A stretch of 64,000 nucleotides of DNA from Rhynchopus euleeides (GCA_963210315.1 OY723285.1:1798001-1862000); one strand, 5' to 3'. Positions 53,401 through 63,982 are shown, counted from the first letter of the stretch. Made by a program: numbers and translations. The notes: generated by a model not told the origin, from the letters alone.

Positions 53401-56121
53401 AGACACATACGAGGTGTACCTGACAAAGCCACCTGCAGACGGTGCAGAGGTCAACCTGGCCATCGCCGTCGAGCTGAGCAAGGTGTACGGCTCCTCGTCT
53501 GCGGGGGACAAGCAGGTGGCGGTGTCACCGACGTCAGCGGTGTTCACAGCCGCAGACTACTACAAGCCCGTGACTGTGACGGTCAGCGCAGTGAAGGACA
53601 CAACGGTAGACAAGGGCACCACCACGCAGCAGTTCGCGTCGCAGCCGGCCCTGGCGTACCAGATCCAGGGGGCGCTGAGCGTGGGGGGCGGGGAGGCGCC
53701 CAACTCTGTGTCGCTGCTGAAGGCCGTGATGTACCCTGGCGAGGTGGACCTCGAGTCCTACCCGGGGCAGCCGAACCCGTGGCTGACGGTGCGCGAGGCA
53801 CAGCAGGTCGACACGCTGGTGATCGAGAACACAGGCGGCTACCTGGCGACAGAGGTAGTGGTGGCCACGCAGCACATCACCGGCATGGGCATGGGTGCGG
53901 ACCGCGTGCTGGGCGGCGAGGCGGTGCAGGGCGGCATCGCATTCACAGACTTCGAGGTGGTGAAGGTCAACCTGGGCCCTGCCACCGACACGGTGGTGGT
54001 CAACGGGTCGGAGGCGGGCAGCACTGTGTACGTCAGCGGCGGGGAGGGCGACGAGAACTTCACAGTGCTGGCGGCAGACGGTGTGGTGGTGCTCGATGGG
54101 GCGGCGGGGGCAGACACCTTCACCTTCGGGGACACAGACGGCACGCTGTCGCGCACGATGGACGTTGTGGCCGCTGTGGGCGGGACTGGCGTGGACAGCG
54201 TCTCTGTGCAGAACACAGGCGGCAACCCCCTGTCGCTCAGCGGCACGCTGACACGCACGATGCTGTCGGGCCTGGGCATGGTGAATCCTGTGCGCAGGAC
54301 AGGGTCGACAGCAGTGCAGCTGGTCTCTGTGCGCACCACGAGCACCAGCCCCGGGCAGTTCACGTGGACCTGGAGCGTGTCGGGGACGCAGTACTCACTG
54401 CCCTTCGACTACGGTGCGCCTGGGGAGTTCATCGCAGCCGCCATGCAGGAGGCCGTATTCCCATCCGCATCTGACTCCTGCGGCACCCTCGCAACGTCGC
54501 ACTGCGCCTCCAGCTTCGCCGTGGACCAGCTGGACACAGGGCTGTACCTGGTGCAGTACCTGGGTGAGGTGGCCTACGAGGAGATCGTTGTGAGCGCCAT
54601 CGAGCTCGATACCACACTGCTGCAGGGTGCTGCACGCGAGCTGGCGGCGGACGGCACCACCACAGACGTGCTCTCCGTGACAGCAGGCATCGTGTATGCC
54701 GGTGTGGAGTCGCTTGAGATAGACCTGTCGGTCGCGGGGGCAGATGCCCTGGACGTGCGTGGCACATCGGTGCCGACAGTGATCCGCACGCACGGCGGGG
54801 ACGACACGGTGGCCATTGCATCCGACGCGGAGCTTGTCAGCGTTGCTGCGGCTGCGGTGGTGCAGGAGGTGGTGGGGCGTGCCGACTACCTCGAGGCTGC
54901 ACTCACTGTGGACATGGGCGAAGAAGGGCGGAACCGCCTCCTGGTGTCGGACAGCATCGGGGCGACAGGGCGCAGCGAGGTGGAGCTGGCACAGGGGCGC
55001 ATCAGCGGGCTGGCCCCTGTCGACCTTGTGTACACGGGTGCAGACTTCACGCGGGGCATCACCGTGTGGCTGGGTGGGCACGACGACACGGTTGCGGTGA
55101 CGGGGACAAACGGGCCTACGCCGGTGGGCTCTGAGGCAGGGGCTGCGGCACGCACAGTCACAGCGCTGTACACCGGCGCAGGGGCTGACAAGGTGACGGT
55201 GGGGCTATCAGCAGGGAAGGACGGCTTCTTCGTGTGCGGGACGGAGGAAGGGGACGATGTGATCAACGCGGCACAGTCAACGCTGCCACTGGTGCTCCTT
55301 GGCGGGACAGGGTCGGACACCATCGTGGCAGGCCTTGCAGGCGACATCGTCCTGGGCGACACGGGCGCTGCGGTGTACGGCACAGACACGCTGGGGGTGG
55401 CACGCGGCAGCACGGCTGCACTGAGCGGCCTCAACACCGACCTGACCACAGTCTACACCGACGACTGCGAGGGCATTACCGGGTCTGCAGGCGGTGCCGA
55501 CGAGGTGACCGTGTCGGACGAGGCAGCCTCATACATTGTTTTCGGTGGCGGCGCAAACGACACCATCACCACAGCGGGCGGGCGCGACATCGTCCTCGGC
55601 GACTTCGGGATTGCGTACTTCGGCATCTCGCAGCAGCTGTCCTCCCTGGAGACGCTGTGCACCACAGCCGGTGGGGACGACATCCTCTCCACCGGGCCTG
55701 GTGAGGACATCGTGGGTGGCGGCAACGGCGACGACACTGTCGATGCGGGTGAGGGGGCGGACGTGGTGCTGGCCGACCACGGCGAGGTTGTGCTGGCATG
55801 GGGCGAGGACGCACCCCCGTCCCGCCGCGTGGCCCGTGCCGCGTCAGTCTCGACACGCGTGGCATACGGGGGTGCTGACACGGTGTCCGCAGGACCCGGC
55901 GACGACATCGTGATCGGTGGTGCTGGTGCAGATGCCGTGTCCGGCGGGGCTGGGGCGGACGTGGTGTTCGGGGACCACGGAGAGGTGCTGTCGGAAGTGG
56001 CAGGCGACTTCACGTTTGCCTCCCTCGCCACAGACGATGCAGATGTCGGCGCGGGGGACAGCCTCGATGGCGGCGACGGGGCAGACTACCTTGTGGGCGG
56101 GCAGGGTGCTGACGAGGTGTC
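47431..56121 (+). CDS. Giant secreted RTX-type protein, part 2: EF-hand, Calx-beta-like and first RTX modules
   Basis: This part is open in the +1 frame for ~2,900 codons. It begins with modules like those of part 1, including LKALQEPLPVLSDMAGRDVS near 49165-49225. Two EF-hand-like calcium loops follow: DVTDGDGDDFLTFKEL (48779-48826) and DLYDPNDDGKIRFSEI (50018-50065). A Cys/Trp-rich segment (FVNWKCKWYGCWPRGRW) is at about 50164-50215. From ~50,550 come repeats of the type LGLSSSGVTYTDMAALEIRL with GGxGND turns. Calx-beta-like modules lie at ~52,560-53,640 (for example TVTVEDDDAIEGNEVV). Classical RTX turns begin at ~55,240. Part 2 ends at an 11-G run (56122-56132), beyond which the RTX pattern continues in another frame. 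Confidence 0.85.
52560..53640 (+). other. Calx-beta-like module block in the giant gene
   Basis: Three consecutive ~100-residue modules, each with a V-x-P-x-x-x-x-F motif and an acidic VTAVDDTDVEG-type turn, match the general plan of Calx-beta domains, extracellular calcium-binding beta sandwiches common in adhesion proteins. Assignment is by pattern, not by profile search. Confidence 0.6.
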
Positions 56122-56132
56122 GGGGGGGGGGG

Positions 56133-58749
56133 CACCAGCGCCTCTGCCAGTGGCGACGACTGGATATTCGGGGACCACGGCAACGGCTCCGTCACCCCCA
56201 GCAACTCGACCCTGGTGTACGCACGGGCAACGGCCCCTCTGCATGGCGGGGCGGACACGCTCAGTGGCGGGGCGGGTGGTGACAATGTGATCTTCGGTGG
56301 GCATGCATCGGACACGGTGGTCGCAGCTGCCGGGTCTGACGTTATCTTCAGCGACTACGGCTACTACGAGGCACAGCACGGTGCAGCAGAGATGTTCTCT
56401 GTGGAGACAGGCGCTGCTGCGGGCAATGCGAACAACGTGTCTGCGGGTGCGGGCGATGACTACGTCTTCGGTGGGGACGGGCCGGATGTGCTGGCAGGGG
56501 AGGCTGGCGCAGATGTCATGTTTGGGGACCACGGCCATGTCCTGCTAACGTGGGACCCACAGGCACAAGGCACAGTGCAGCGTGCGAGCCACATCGTGCC
56601 GGCAGAGACGGGTCACGTGTCGCTGATCTCGAACAGCCTTCCTGAGGCAATCCAGCCCGCAGACCAAGCGTCTTCCGAGCACGAGAAAGCTACCGGAACC
56701 GACAAAGTCAATGCAGGTACTGGCAACAACATTGTGTTCGGCGGGTATGCAGCCGACACTATTATCACAGAAGACGGTGCAGATGTAGTGTTCGGTGACT
56801 TTGGCGTCCTGGAGCGTGCTACACTGGCGAACGGCAAGTGGGAGACAGTGACAACAGAGTCGCTGGATGCAGACTACGGCGGGTCGGACATTATTGCCGT
56901 CTCTGGCGGAGCAGACCTTGTGTTTGCAGGCTTGGGGAATGACACTGTCACAGCCGGTGCAGGGGATGACGTTGTCTTCGGGGACCATGGGTCGGCCACT
57001 CTGAAGAGGAACGACAAGACACGTGTGTACAAGTCCACATTTACGAGCCAGGACGGCGGTACTGATAATATCGCAGCACACGGTGGGGACGACCTCGTGT
57101 TTGGTGGCGCTGATGACGATACGATAGACGCCGCCAACGGCGACGACGTTGTGTTCGGGGATCATGGGCAGGCAACGTACACAGGTCTTGTGTCGGTGTT
57201 CGAATCGACATCCCCTGAGGAGGGTGGGGCCGACATCATCGTGGCTCGTGGGGGCAACGACCTTGTGTTTGCAGGCTTGGGGAAGGACACCGTCACAGCC
57301 GGTGCAGGGGATGACGTTGTCTTCGGGGACCATGGGTCGGCCACTCTGAAGAGGAAAGACAAGACACGTGCGTACAAGTCCACATTTACGAGCCAGGACG
57401 GTGGCGCTGATGAGATCGCAACACACAGTGGGGACGACCTCGTGTTTGGCGGCGCTGATGACGATACGATTAACGTTGCCAACGGTGACAACGTTGTCTT
57501 CGGGGACCACGGGCAGGCAACGTACACAGGTCTTGTGTCGGTGTTCGAATCGACATCCCCTGAGGAGGGTGGGGCCGACATCATCGTGTCCCGTGGGGGC
57601 AACGACCTTGTGTTCGGGGGTGGAGACAACGATGTCATTTCCACTCACAGTGGGGACGACGTGGTCTTCGGGGACCATGGCCATGTGACGCGTGACCCTC
57701 AGGCAAAGACGACACTCCTGACGTCGACTGCAACGGAGATGGGGGGCAACGACACCATCAGCGTGTCGGACGGAAATGACCTTGTTTTCGGTGGTGCTGA
57801 AGGCGATAAAATCGAAGCTGCTGCTGGCGATGATGTTGTGTTTGGCGACCACGGCAGCGTCTCCCTGGTCGACACAGTCTTTGCATACGTGTCGACAAGC
57901 CCAGAGGTCGGCGGTGCCGATACAGTTGTGGGAGGCGAAGGCGATGACATCGTGTTCGGTGGGATGGACGCTGACACAATTCTCGGCAATGACGGCAGCG
58001 ACGTTGTGTTTGGCGACCACGGGAATGTGACGCGCGTGACACGGAGCCGGTTGACCCTCCTAGAGTCCGTGTATGTCGAACACGGCGGGGATGACACCAT
58101 CCACACACACGACGCGAAGGACTTCGTCTTTGGCGGGTTTGGCAACGACACCGTCAGCACAAGCACCGGTGACGATGTGGTGTTTGGGGACCATGGCCGC
58201 ATCTCCCTGACTCCTGCACTGTCGACATACGAGTCCACCTCAGCAGAGCAGTCCGAGCACGGGGGAGCTGATACCATCGACACTGGCGCAGGCAATGACT
58301 ACGTCTTCGCAGGACAGGACGACGACACCATCGCGACACACGAGGGGGACGACACGGTGTTCGGCGACTTCGGCTATATCAGCGCCCCTTACAAGGGCTA
58401 CCCACTCCGCAAGGTGTCCACTTGGCCCCAGTTTGGTGGTTCCGACACAGTGCACAGCGGTGCAGGGGAGGACCTTGTGTTCGGTGGGGCGGAGGGCGAC
58501 ACCCTCCTGACGGGAGGAGATGACGACGTGGCCTTTGGTGATCACGGCGAGTGGGTGTATATGCCGGGCGATGTATCCGTGCTGTCCATCTTCACCGAGC
58601 CTCAGCACAACGGCGGCAATGATATTATCACGCTGGCATCCGGTGACGATCTGGCTTTCGGCGGGCAGGGTGCTGACAACATCACGGGCAACAGCGGCAA
58701 CGACTGGCTGTTCGGTGACCAGGGGCACGTGGCGCAGCGCCGCCTGCAG
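56133..58749 (+). CDS. Giant secreted RTX-type protein, part 3: dense RTX repeats
   Basis: The RTX pattern resumes immediately after the G-run and stays open to the splice donor at 58749. It consists of ~57-residue units, each with a GGxGxD-type beta-roll turn ending in VVFGDHG, and I count about thirteen FGD(H/F/Q)G motifs. RTX beta-rolls bind calcium through the aspartates and fold on export. Linkers between units (for example YKSTFTSQDGG and VFESTSPEEGG) recur. A 345-bp block is duplicated in tandem at 56916-57605. The domains are those of large calcium-dependent surface or matrix proteins; no enzymatic or pore-forming domain is seen, so the RTX name alone does not imply a toxin. Confidence 0.85.
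56916..57605 (+). repeat. Recent 345-bp tandem duplication within the RTX region
   Basis: Two almost identical 345-bp units (56916-57260, 57261-57605) each encode 115 residues; a third unit begins at 57606 and diverges. The few differences are mostly single bases, some changing residues (for example KRN/KRK), so the duplication is young and keeps the frame. Confidence 0.9.
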
Positions 58750-58833
58750 GTATGATGCACCCCAAGGACAGGGGCTTTCCGTGTTGTGATTCCGAAGGTG
58801 TTGTTTCCTGCGTTGCACCGTGATTCCCCACAG
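58750..58833 (+). other. 84 bp intron in the giant gene
   Basis: The donor is CAG|GTATGA and the acceptor is TTCCCCACAG|GTC, phase 0. Without splicing, the frame hits a stop at 58753-58755. With it, the RTX sequence continues uninterrupted (RRLQ-VAESID). Donor and acceptor resemble those of the FEN1 intron. Confidence 0.9.
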
Positions 58834-61800
58834 GTCGCAGAGTCAATTGATGTATCGTCGGGTGGCGACGACCACATCACAGGTGACGAGGGTCAGGACT
58901 ACATCTTCGGTGGTGCAGGCAACGACTACGTGCACGGTGGGAGTGACGAGGACTTCATATTTGGCGACAACGGGCACATCCAACAGGAGGCGAAATCGTC
59001 GAAGGGGACACGCCTCTTCACAGCCACAGCGACTGGCTCGGTGTACGGCGGAGACGATGTCCTGTTGGGCGGCAGCGGCGACGACGTGGTCCTGGGCCAG
59101 CAGGGGGCAGACCGCATCGAGGGTGGCGACGGTCTCGACATGCTGTTCGGCGACCACGCAGAGGCGGAGCTGGAGCGGGCCAGGCACCAGGTCATGTGGG
59201 CACAGACCACTGCGCCTGTGTCAGGGCTGGGCGGGGGCGACACGATATTCGGTGGCAACGGGGAGGATTACGTGTTCGGCGGCACAGGCAGCGATACCCT
59301 GCACGGCGGGAACGGGTCTGATGTGATCCTTGGGGACCATGCGCTATTCAACGCGTCGTTCCGCGTTGCCCACCAGTACAGATCCATCTACACACAGGAG
59401 GGTGATGCTGGCGGCAACGACACCATCCATGGTGATGCTGGGGACGACTTCATCCTTGGGCAGCAGGGGGACGACACCATCTACGGCGGCAGCGGTGAGG
59501 ACGACATCATTGGCGGGCACGACGTGCTGGATGGGGTGGACGGCAGCGACACCATCGACGGCGGTGCCGATGCCGACGTGGTGCTGGGCGATAACGGCCT
59601 GATCGACAGGCGCCTGCACCTCCCCACGGCAGAGGTCGTGCCCCCGCCTGCCACGCCGTCTCCGGCGGAGCGGCCATCGTTCTGTGACGAGTACTCTGTG
59701 CTGTTCCCGCAGGAGGGGGGTGTGGAGCACCCTGCGCGCAAGACAGGCAAGGACAAGGGCAAAGACGATGATAATGACAACGACAGGCACGGCTGGAACG
59801 GCCCAACCTACGGGCCTAACGAGAACCTCTGCTGGGTGACGCACTGTGTCGGCAACTCGGTGCGTATCAACTGGCGCAGGTTTGCGACGGAGCGCCGGTA
59901 CGACTTCGTGTCACTGTACACCATCAATGCGAAGGGCCAGCAGGACCTCGTGTGGCAGCGGTCAGGGTGGGACGTACCGGAGGACGAAACGTATTCACAG
60001 GATGTGCTGGTGCGCTTCTCCTCTGACGGGTACACCGAGGACCTGGGGTTTGCACTGGACTACGAGTGTGCTGCGCCCACGCCGGTGCCACAGACACCCG
60101 CCCCTGCCCCACTGGGTGCGATGTACCACCCGGGGCCGCCGTACGCCAACAGCCGCATGTGGCTGCGCTACCCTGGGGCACCACGCTTCTCTGATGTCGT
60201 GCGCTTTGTGCAGCGTTTCGACGATGTCGACGGCATTGCCGGAAACGACACCATTCTCGGCAGCAGCGGTGACGACGTGCTGCACGGGCAGCGCGGAGAC
60301 GACACGATAGACGGCGGGGCAGGTGACGACGAGGTGCACGGCGAGCAGGGCAGCGACGTGCTGCGTGGCGGCGAGGGTGCAGACATCGTGCTGGGCGACA
60401 TGGGGCATGTGGTGCGTGCCTTCACTGCCGATGGGTCGCCGCGTGTCAACGTGCAGACAGGCGCGTGGCACCGCGACATCGTGCTGGAGGAGCAGGCACA
60501 CCTGGCACCGCTGTGGGTCGAGACGTGGCAGAACGCACACTTCGAGGAGGAGGACGCAGCGGCCCTGCTGCGCGCAGACCTGCTGCTGTCTATGGGGGGT
60601 TACATGCGCGACGGCGAGACGAAGAAGACCATGCCGCAGCGCACACGCAACGTGTGGCGCACAGTGCTGACAGGCCTGCGCCTGCTCAATTCTGGAAACG
60701 ATGAGCTGCACGGCGACGGTGGCGACGACATCCTCATCGGGCAACGCGGGGACGACAGCATCGACGGCGGGGCAGGCAACGATTTTGTCTACGGCGACAC
60801 TGTCTCCTCGAAGTACCACTACGACTCATGCCTGCCCCTTGTCACAACTGTTGTGCGTGTGCTGCGCCGGGAGCGCCACGAGGGCTCGAGTGGCAAGGTC
60901 GACCTTCCGTTCTTCGGGCATGTTGTGCACGTGCCGATGTGGGTTGCACCGGAGCAGGCCTCACGTGCCGCCGCTATGCGCCCTGTGGACGACGCAGCCG
61001 TGTCGATCGTGCTGCCCCGCGACCTGCTCTACATGCTTGATGCGGTGGCAGCTGCTGACTTCACACTGACAGACACAGACGACGTGATGCGCCCCTTCGT
61101 GGCAACCACACCCGACATGGCACGCCACCCGCACGCAGTGTACGGCAACGACAGACTGGAAGGCGGCGAGGGCAACGACGTTGTTGTCGGCGATGCTGCA
61201 TTCCACCACGCTCTCGTCAACCTGGAGGTGCCTGCACTGGAGACACTGCGCGAGCAGACCGCCGCACGCTGGGGTGAGATCCAGTTCCGCCTTGCACGCC
61301 TGTCGGTCGACGCGTCGACATTCGAGGCAGACAGAGGCGTGTCGGACCTTCCCCTGCAGGTCGCCAGCGGGAACGACCGCATCTCAGGAGGCAGCGGCAA
61401 CGACACGCTGGTCGGCGACAGGCTCGAGGCCTTCACAGACGTGGTGTACCACCAGCACTTCACCTACACACACCTGAAGCAGGTCGTGAAGGACCTTATG
61501 CTGGTCTACTTCGACTACGAGGTGCTTGCGGTTGACCTGGCGCATGCGCTGTTCGAAGCGCACCACAGCATCGTGCGGACCCTGCTGACCAACCCTGGCA
61601 CCCCGAAGCTCGCACCCGAGGTGAAACTGTTTGTGTCAAACGACAACATCGACGGCGGCGACGGGGAAGACGTCGCTGTGGGCGACACCCTCCTGCTCGT
61701 CACAAAGGGCCTGTTCCTCAACCACACACACAGCGGCAACTACTTCACGCGCATCGAGCTGGACAAGGCACATAACCCCTACAAATACCTCCTGGTGCAG

Positions 61801-62928
61801 CTGCAGAAGGCACAGCGCGACCACATCCGGTACGACTTCCACCCTTCGGATGCCATCTCTGGCGGCAACCTCCGCCGCCGGTGGGAGTGGAACACCATGC
61901 CCTACACACGCTGGGGCTGCGACACGGTGCGCGGCGGCAGCGGCGACGACTCCCTCCTCGGCGACTACGCGCTGTCCGTGGTGGCCACCTTCGAGGGCGA
62001 CCCCTTCCACCCCTCCTCGCCATACGGCCTCCGCAGCATCGACACAGCCCTCCACGAGCACCTGCAGTATGTGCAGGGCCTGCTGGGCAGGCGCCTCACG
62101 GCGCCCTCCCTCAAGTGGCACGCACAGACCCTGCAGGACACCAGCTTCGACCCAGACCTCAAGCCCCTTTCGATGTACCACGACAAGGGGCGTGGCCCCC
62201 GTGGGCACGACGAACCCGCGTCAGGCTCGCAGTCGGACCACCTGTATGGCGAGGGCGGGTCCGACATGCTGTCCGGCAGCAACGGCGTGTCCGTCACCCC
62301 GATGTGGCGCCTCACGAACACGGTGCTGGTGTCGAGGCACATCAAGGTGCCTGTGGGGTTCTACTCTGCACTCGACCCCGAGAAGTGGGCCCGTCTCCGC
62401 GAGTATGAGAAGAGGGACCGCTCCGTCGATGAGGACGAGCTGGTCGGGGGCTACCACTCGGGGGAGCGCGACGTGCTGCTGGTGGAGGACCTGAAGCACG
62501 ACAGGGTGTCCGACAAGCAGCGCTGGGTGGACAGCGTGTACTACCGGCCGTCCTACGCCTACATTGCGGATATCCTGCGCGACTCGCTCGCAGGCGCGAT
62601 GCACGGCACCTGCCTCAACGTGTTGGCGCTTGATGGCGTGATTCCCGACAAGTCCATCCACAAGGCACTGCCCCTGCCTGTGCACGGGTGGCACGGGATC
62701 TTCGGGATTGTGTGGACGGAGGACGGGCTGAGGGAGCCGAAGTATTTCCTGGACCACCGGCACCACACACACCACACCAGCCACGACCAGGATGCCAAGG
62801 ATAAGTCGGGCGACAAGTGGTCTGACGACGACACTGATGATGGCAAGGCAAGCGGGGATGGGGGTTGCGGTAAGATGAAGCACGACTGGTCCCAGTTCCT
62901 CAAATGCATGCAGAAGCGCCTGGGCTGA
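58834..62928 (+). CDS. Giant secreted RTX-type protein, part 4: RTX with helical inserts and His/Asp-rich C-terminus
   Basis: The exon starts with typical RTX turns (GGDDHITGDEGQDYIFGGAG) and later alternates RTX clusters with longer non-repeat inserts. One around 59,640-60,170 is Pro-rich, with a beta-rich segment (VRINWRRFATERRYDF) that may be a separate domain. Others, at 60,840-61,130 and 61,230-61,600, look helical. RTX turns occur last near 62,240. The C-terminus contains a His cluster (HRHHTHHTSH), an acidic stretch, and ends GCGKMKHDWSQFLKCMQKRLG at the TGA 62926-62928. There is no membrane anchor or bacterial type I secretion signal, fitting secretion through the eukaryotic pathway. 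Confidence 0.85.
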   Translation, partial: VAESIDVSSGGDDHITGDEGQDYIFGGAGNDYVHGGSDEDFIFGDNGHIQQEAKSSKGTRLFTATATGSVYGGDDVLLGGSGDDVVLGQQGADRIEGGDGLDMLFGDHAEAELERARHQVMWAQTTAPVSGLGGGDTIFGGNGEDYVFGGTGSDTLHGGNGSDVILGDHALFNASFRVAHQYRSIYTQEGDAGGNDTIHGDAGDDFILGQQGDDTIYGGSGEDDIIGGHDVLDGVDGSDTIDGGADADVVLGDNGLIDRRLHLPTAEVVPPPATPSPAERPSFCDEYSVLFPQEGGVEHPARKTGKDKGKDDDNDNDRHGWNGPTYGPNENLCWVTHCVGNSVRINWRRFATERRYDFVSLYTINAKGQQDLVWQRSGWDVPEDETYSQDVLVRFSSDGYTEDLGFALDYECAAPTPVPQTPAPAPLGAMYHPGPPYANSRMWLRYPGAPRFSDVVRFVQRFDDVDGIAGNDTILGSSGDDVLHGQRGDDTIDGGAGDDEVHGEQGSDVLRGGEGADIVLGDMGHVVRAFTADGSPRVNVQTGAWHRDIVLEEQAHLAPLWVETWQNAHFEEEDAAALLRADLLLSMGGYMRDGETKKTMPQRTRNVWRTVLTGLRLLNSGNDELHGDGGDDILIGQRGDDSIDGGAGNDFVYGDTVSSKYHYDSCLPLVTTVVRVLRRERHEGSSGKVDLPFFGHVVHVPMWVAPEQASRAAAMRPVDDAAVSIVLPRDLLYMLDAVAAADFTLTDTDDVMRPFVATTPDMARHPHAVYGNDRLEGGEGNDVVVGDAAFHHALVNLEVPALETLREQTAARWGEIQFRLARLSVDASTFEADRGVSDLPLQVASGNDRISGGSGNDTLVGDRLEAFTDVVYHQHFTYTHLKQVVKDLMLVYFDYEVLAVDLAHALFEAHHSIVRTLLTNPGTPKLAPEVKLFVSNDNIDGGDGEDVAVGDTLLLVTKGLFLNHTHSGNYFTRIELDKAHNPYKYLLVQLQKAQRDHIRYDFHPSDAISGGNLRRRWEWNTMPYTRWGCDTVRGGSGDDSLLGDYALSVVATFEGDPFHPSSPYGLRSIDTALHEHLQYVQGLLGRRLTAPSLKWHAQTLQDTSFDPDLKPLSMYHDKGRGPRGHDEPASGSQSDHLYGEGGSDMLSGSNGVSVTPMWRLTNTVLVSRHIKVPVGFYSALDPEKWARLREYEKRDRSVDEDELVGGYHSGERDVLLVEDLKHDRVSDKQRWVDSVYYRPSYAYIADILRDSLAGAMHGTCLNVLALDGVIPDKSIHKALPLPVHGWHGIFGIVWTEDGLREPKYFLDHRHHTHHTSHDQDAKDKSGDKWSDDDTDDGKASGDGGCGKMKHDWSQFLKCMQKRLG

Positions 62929-63751
62929 GCCTCAGCAGTGCCGGCCCGACTGGTCCGAGGGCCAGTCGGACGAAGCGTTCTGCAGGTGATTTGCATCAGA
63001 GCTCGTTCGATGCAACGCACCCTGTGCGTGGGGCACAATCCGATACATCCTGTGCGATAGCAGTCACCACTCATCACGGCTCGTCAGCCGGTGAGTGGGA
63101 AGAACGGCACACCCTCACCTTTCCTCACACTTTGCCACACCGGGGACCGAAGCCCCCCACGTAACTACAAACCTATCAGGGGCCTTGGCGCCACGCCAAT
63201 GCTGCGGCCCCTGTGCCTCCACACCCCTTCATCCCTTCCCACCCAATGATCCCCACCCACCCATGTACGCTATTCCACCCGTTCGAGTGGTGGGCAATAC
63301 ACCCCAGTACTGCAATGTTGTTCTTCCTTCCCCCCCCTCGAAATTGAAAAAAAAAGAGAAATAACCCATCTGCGGTGCCCCTGAAATCCCCATAAGAACT
63401 GCGTAAGAACTACGTAAATCGGCCCTTTCAGGGGCACCGCCATATCTGTTTTGTGTTTCCAGTTACACCCTTCCCTTCCGCTCCATTCCCCTCTCACACC
63501 CTCCCCTTTCTGCCTCACTACCTCTCGTTTATTTTCCCCCTCTTGCGTGCATCTTTCTCAGAAGGCACGGTGTGGTGGCCAGGTCTCCGGATACATCCCG
63601 AGTCGTCTGTAGTTCTGCCCGACTCGACCTTTTTGGTTTGTTTGCCAACAGTTCGGTCTGTCTACAGTAGCCAAGCGACTGTTCGGGTGTCGGACAAGCC
63701 GGGGCCTCCCGACTGCCGCGCCGTGCATCCATTATCCATTACCCCACCATT
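62929..63751. other. 3' flank of the giant gene
   Basis: No gene is supported. GTGCCCCTGAAA at about 63377-63388 has an inverted partner, TTTCAGGGGCAC, at about 63426-63437, forming a 12-bp inverted repeat. The decayed miniature element at 63059-63160 also lies here. Confidence 0.45.
63059..63160. mobile_element. Decayed relative of the 109 bp element at 17721-17829
   Basis: AGCAGTCACCACTCATCACG...GCTCGTCAGCCGGTGAG and a CGAAGCCCCCC right end correspond, in order, to the internal and right-end sequence of 17721-17829. The left terminus is lost. Confidence 0.55.
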
Positions 63752-63860
63752 GGAGGTCTTCGCTACGGGGTGGTCGTCGGTGCATTTTAGTGCATTTCCT
63801 GCTGAATTGGCTGAAAACTGACGAAGATTTGACGCAGAATATCCAACAAGCGAAGCCCCC
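63752..63860. mobile_element. 109 bp miniature inverted-repeat element (GGGGGTCTTCGCT family), diverged
   Basis: Starts GGAGGTCTTCGCT and ends AGCGAAGCCCCC. The interior matches 32411-32519 with more changes than the other two copies show. The flanks are ATT and ATC, an imperfect 3-bp duplication. Confidence 0.75.
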
Positions 63861-63892
63861 ATCCCCCCCCCCCCCCTAGGCATACAGTGCAA

Positions 63893-63982
63893 ACGATAAT
63901 TATTATCGCATACGATAATTATTATCGTACTCCCATTATCGTATATTATCGTATACGATAATATACGATAATGGTGCGATAA
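63893..63982. repeat. Cluster of GATAAT/ATTATC palindromes
   Basis: A 38-bp perfect palindrome, ATTATCGTATATTATCGTA (63935-63953) with its exact complement (63954-63972), is preceded by two ACGATAATTATTATCG inverted repeats (63893-63908, 63912-63928). The stretch is AT-rich and can form cruciforms. It may be the start of another inverted-repeat element beyond the window. Confidence 0.8.

Noticed and set aside
56545..58020. 491-codon minus-strand frame under the RTX region
   Set aside because: It is the antisense shadow of the repeated GDHG units.
40783..62928. Bacterial contig or contaminating bacterial DNA
   Set aside because: The gene has a GT-AG intron like that of FEN1, shares codon bias with the neighbouring genes, and lies among eukaryotic transposons.
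40783..62928. Calling the giant protein an RTX toxin
   Set aside because: Only the calcium-binding repeats are shared with that group; no pore-forming, acylation or enzymatic toxin domain and no type I secretion signal is visible.
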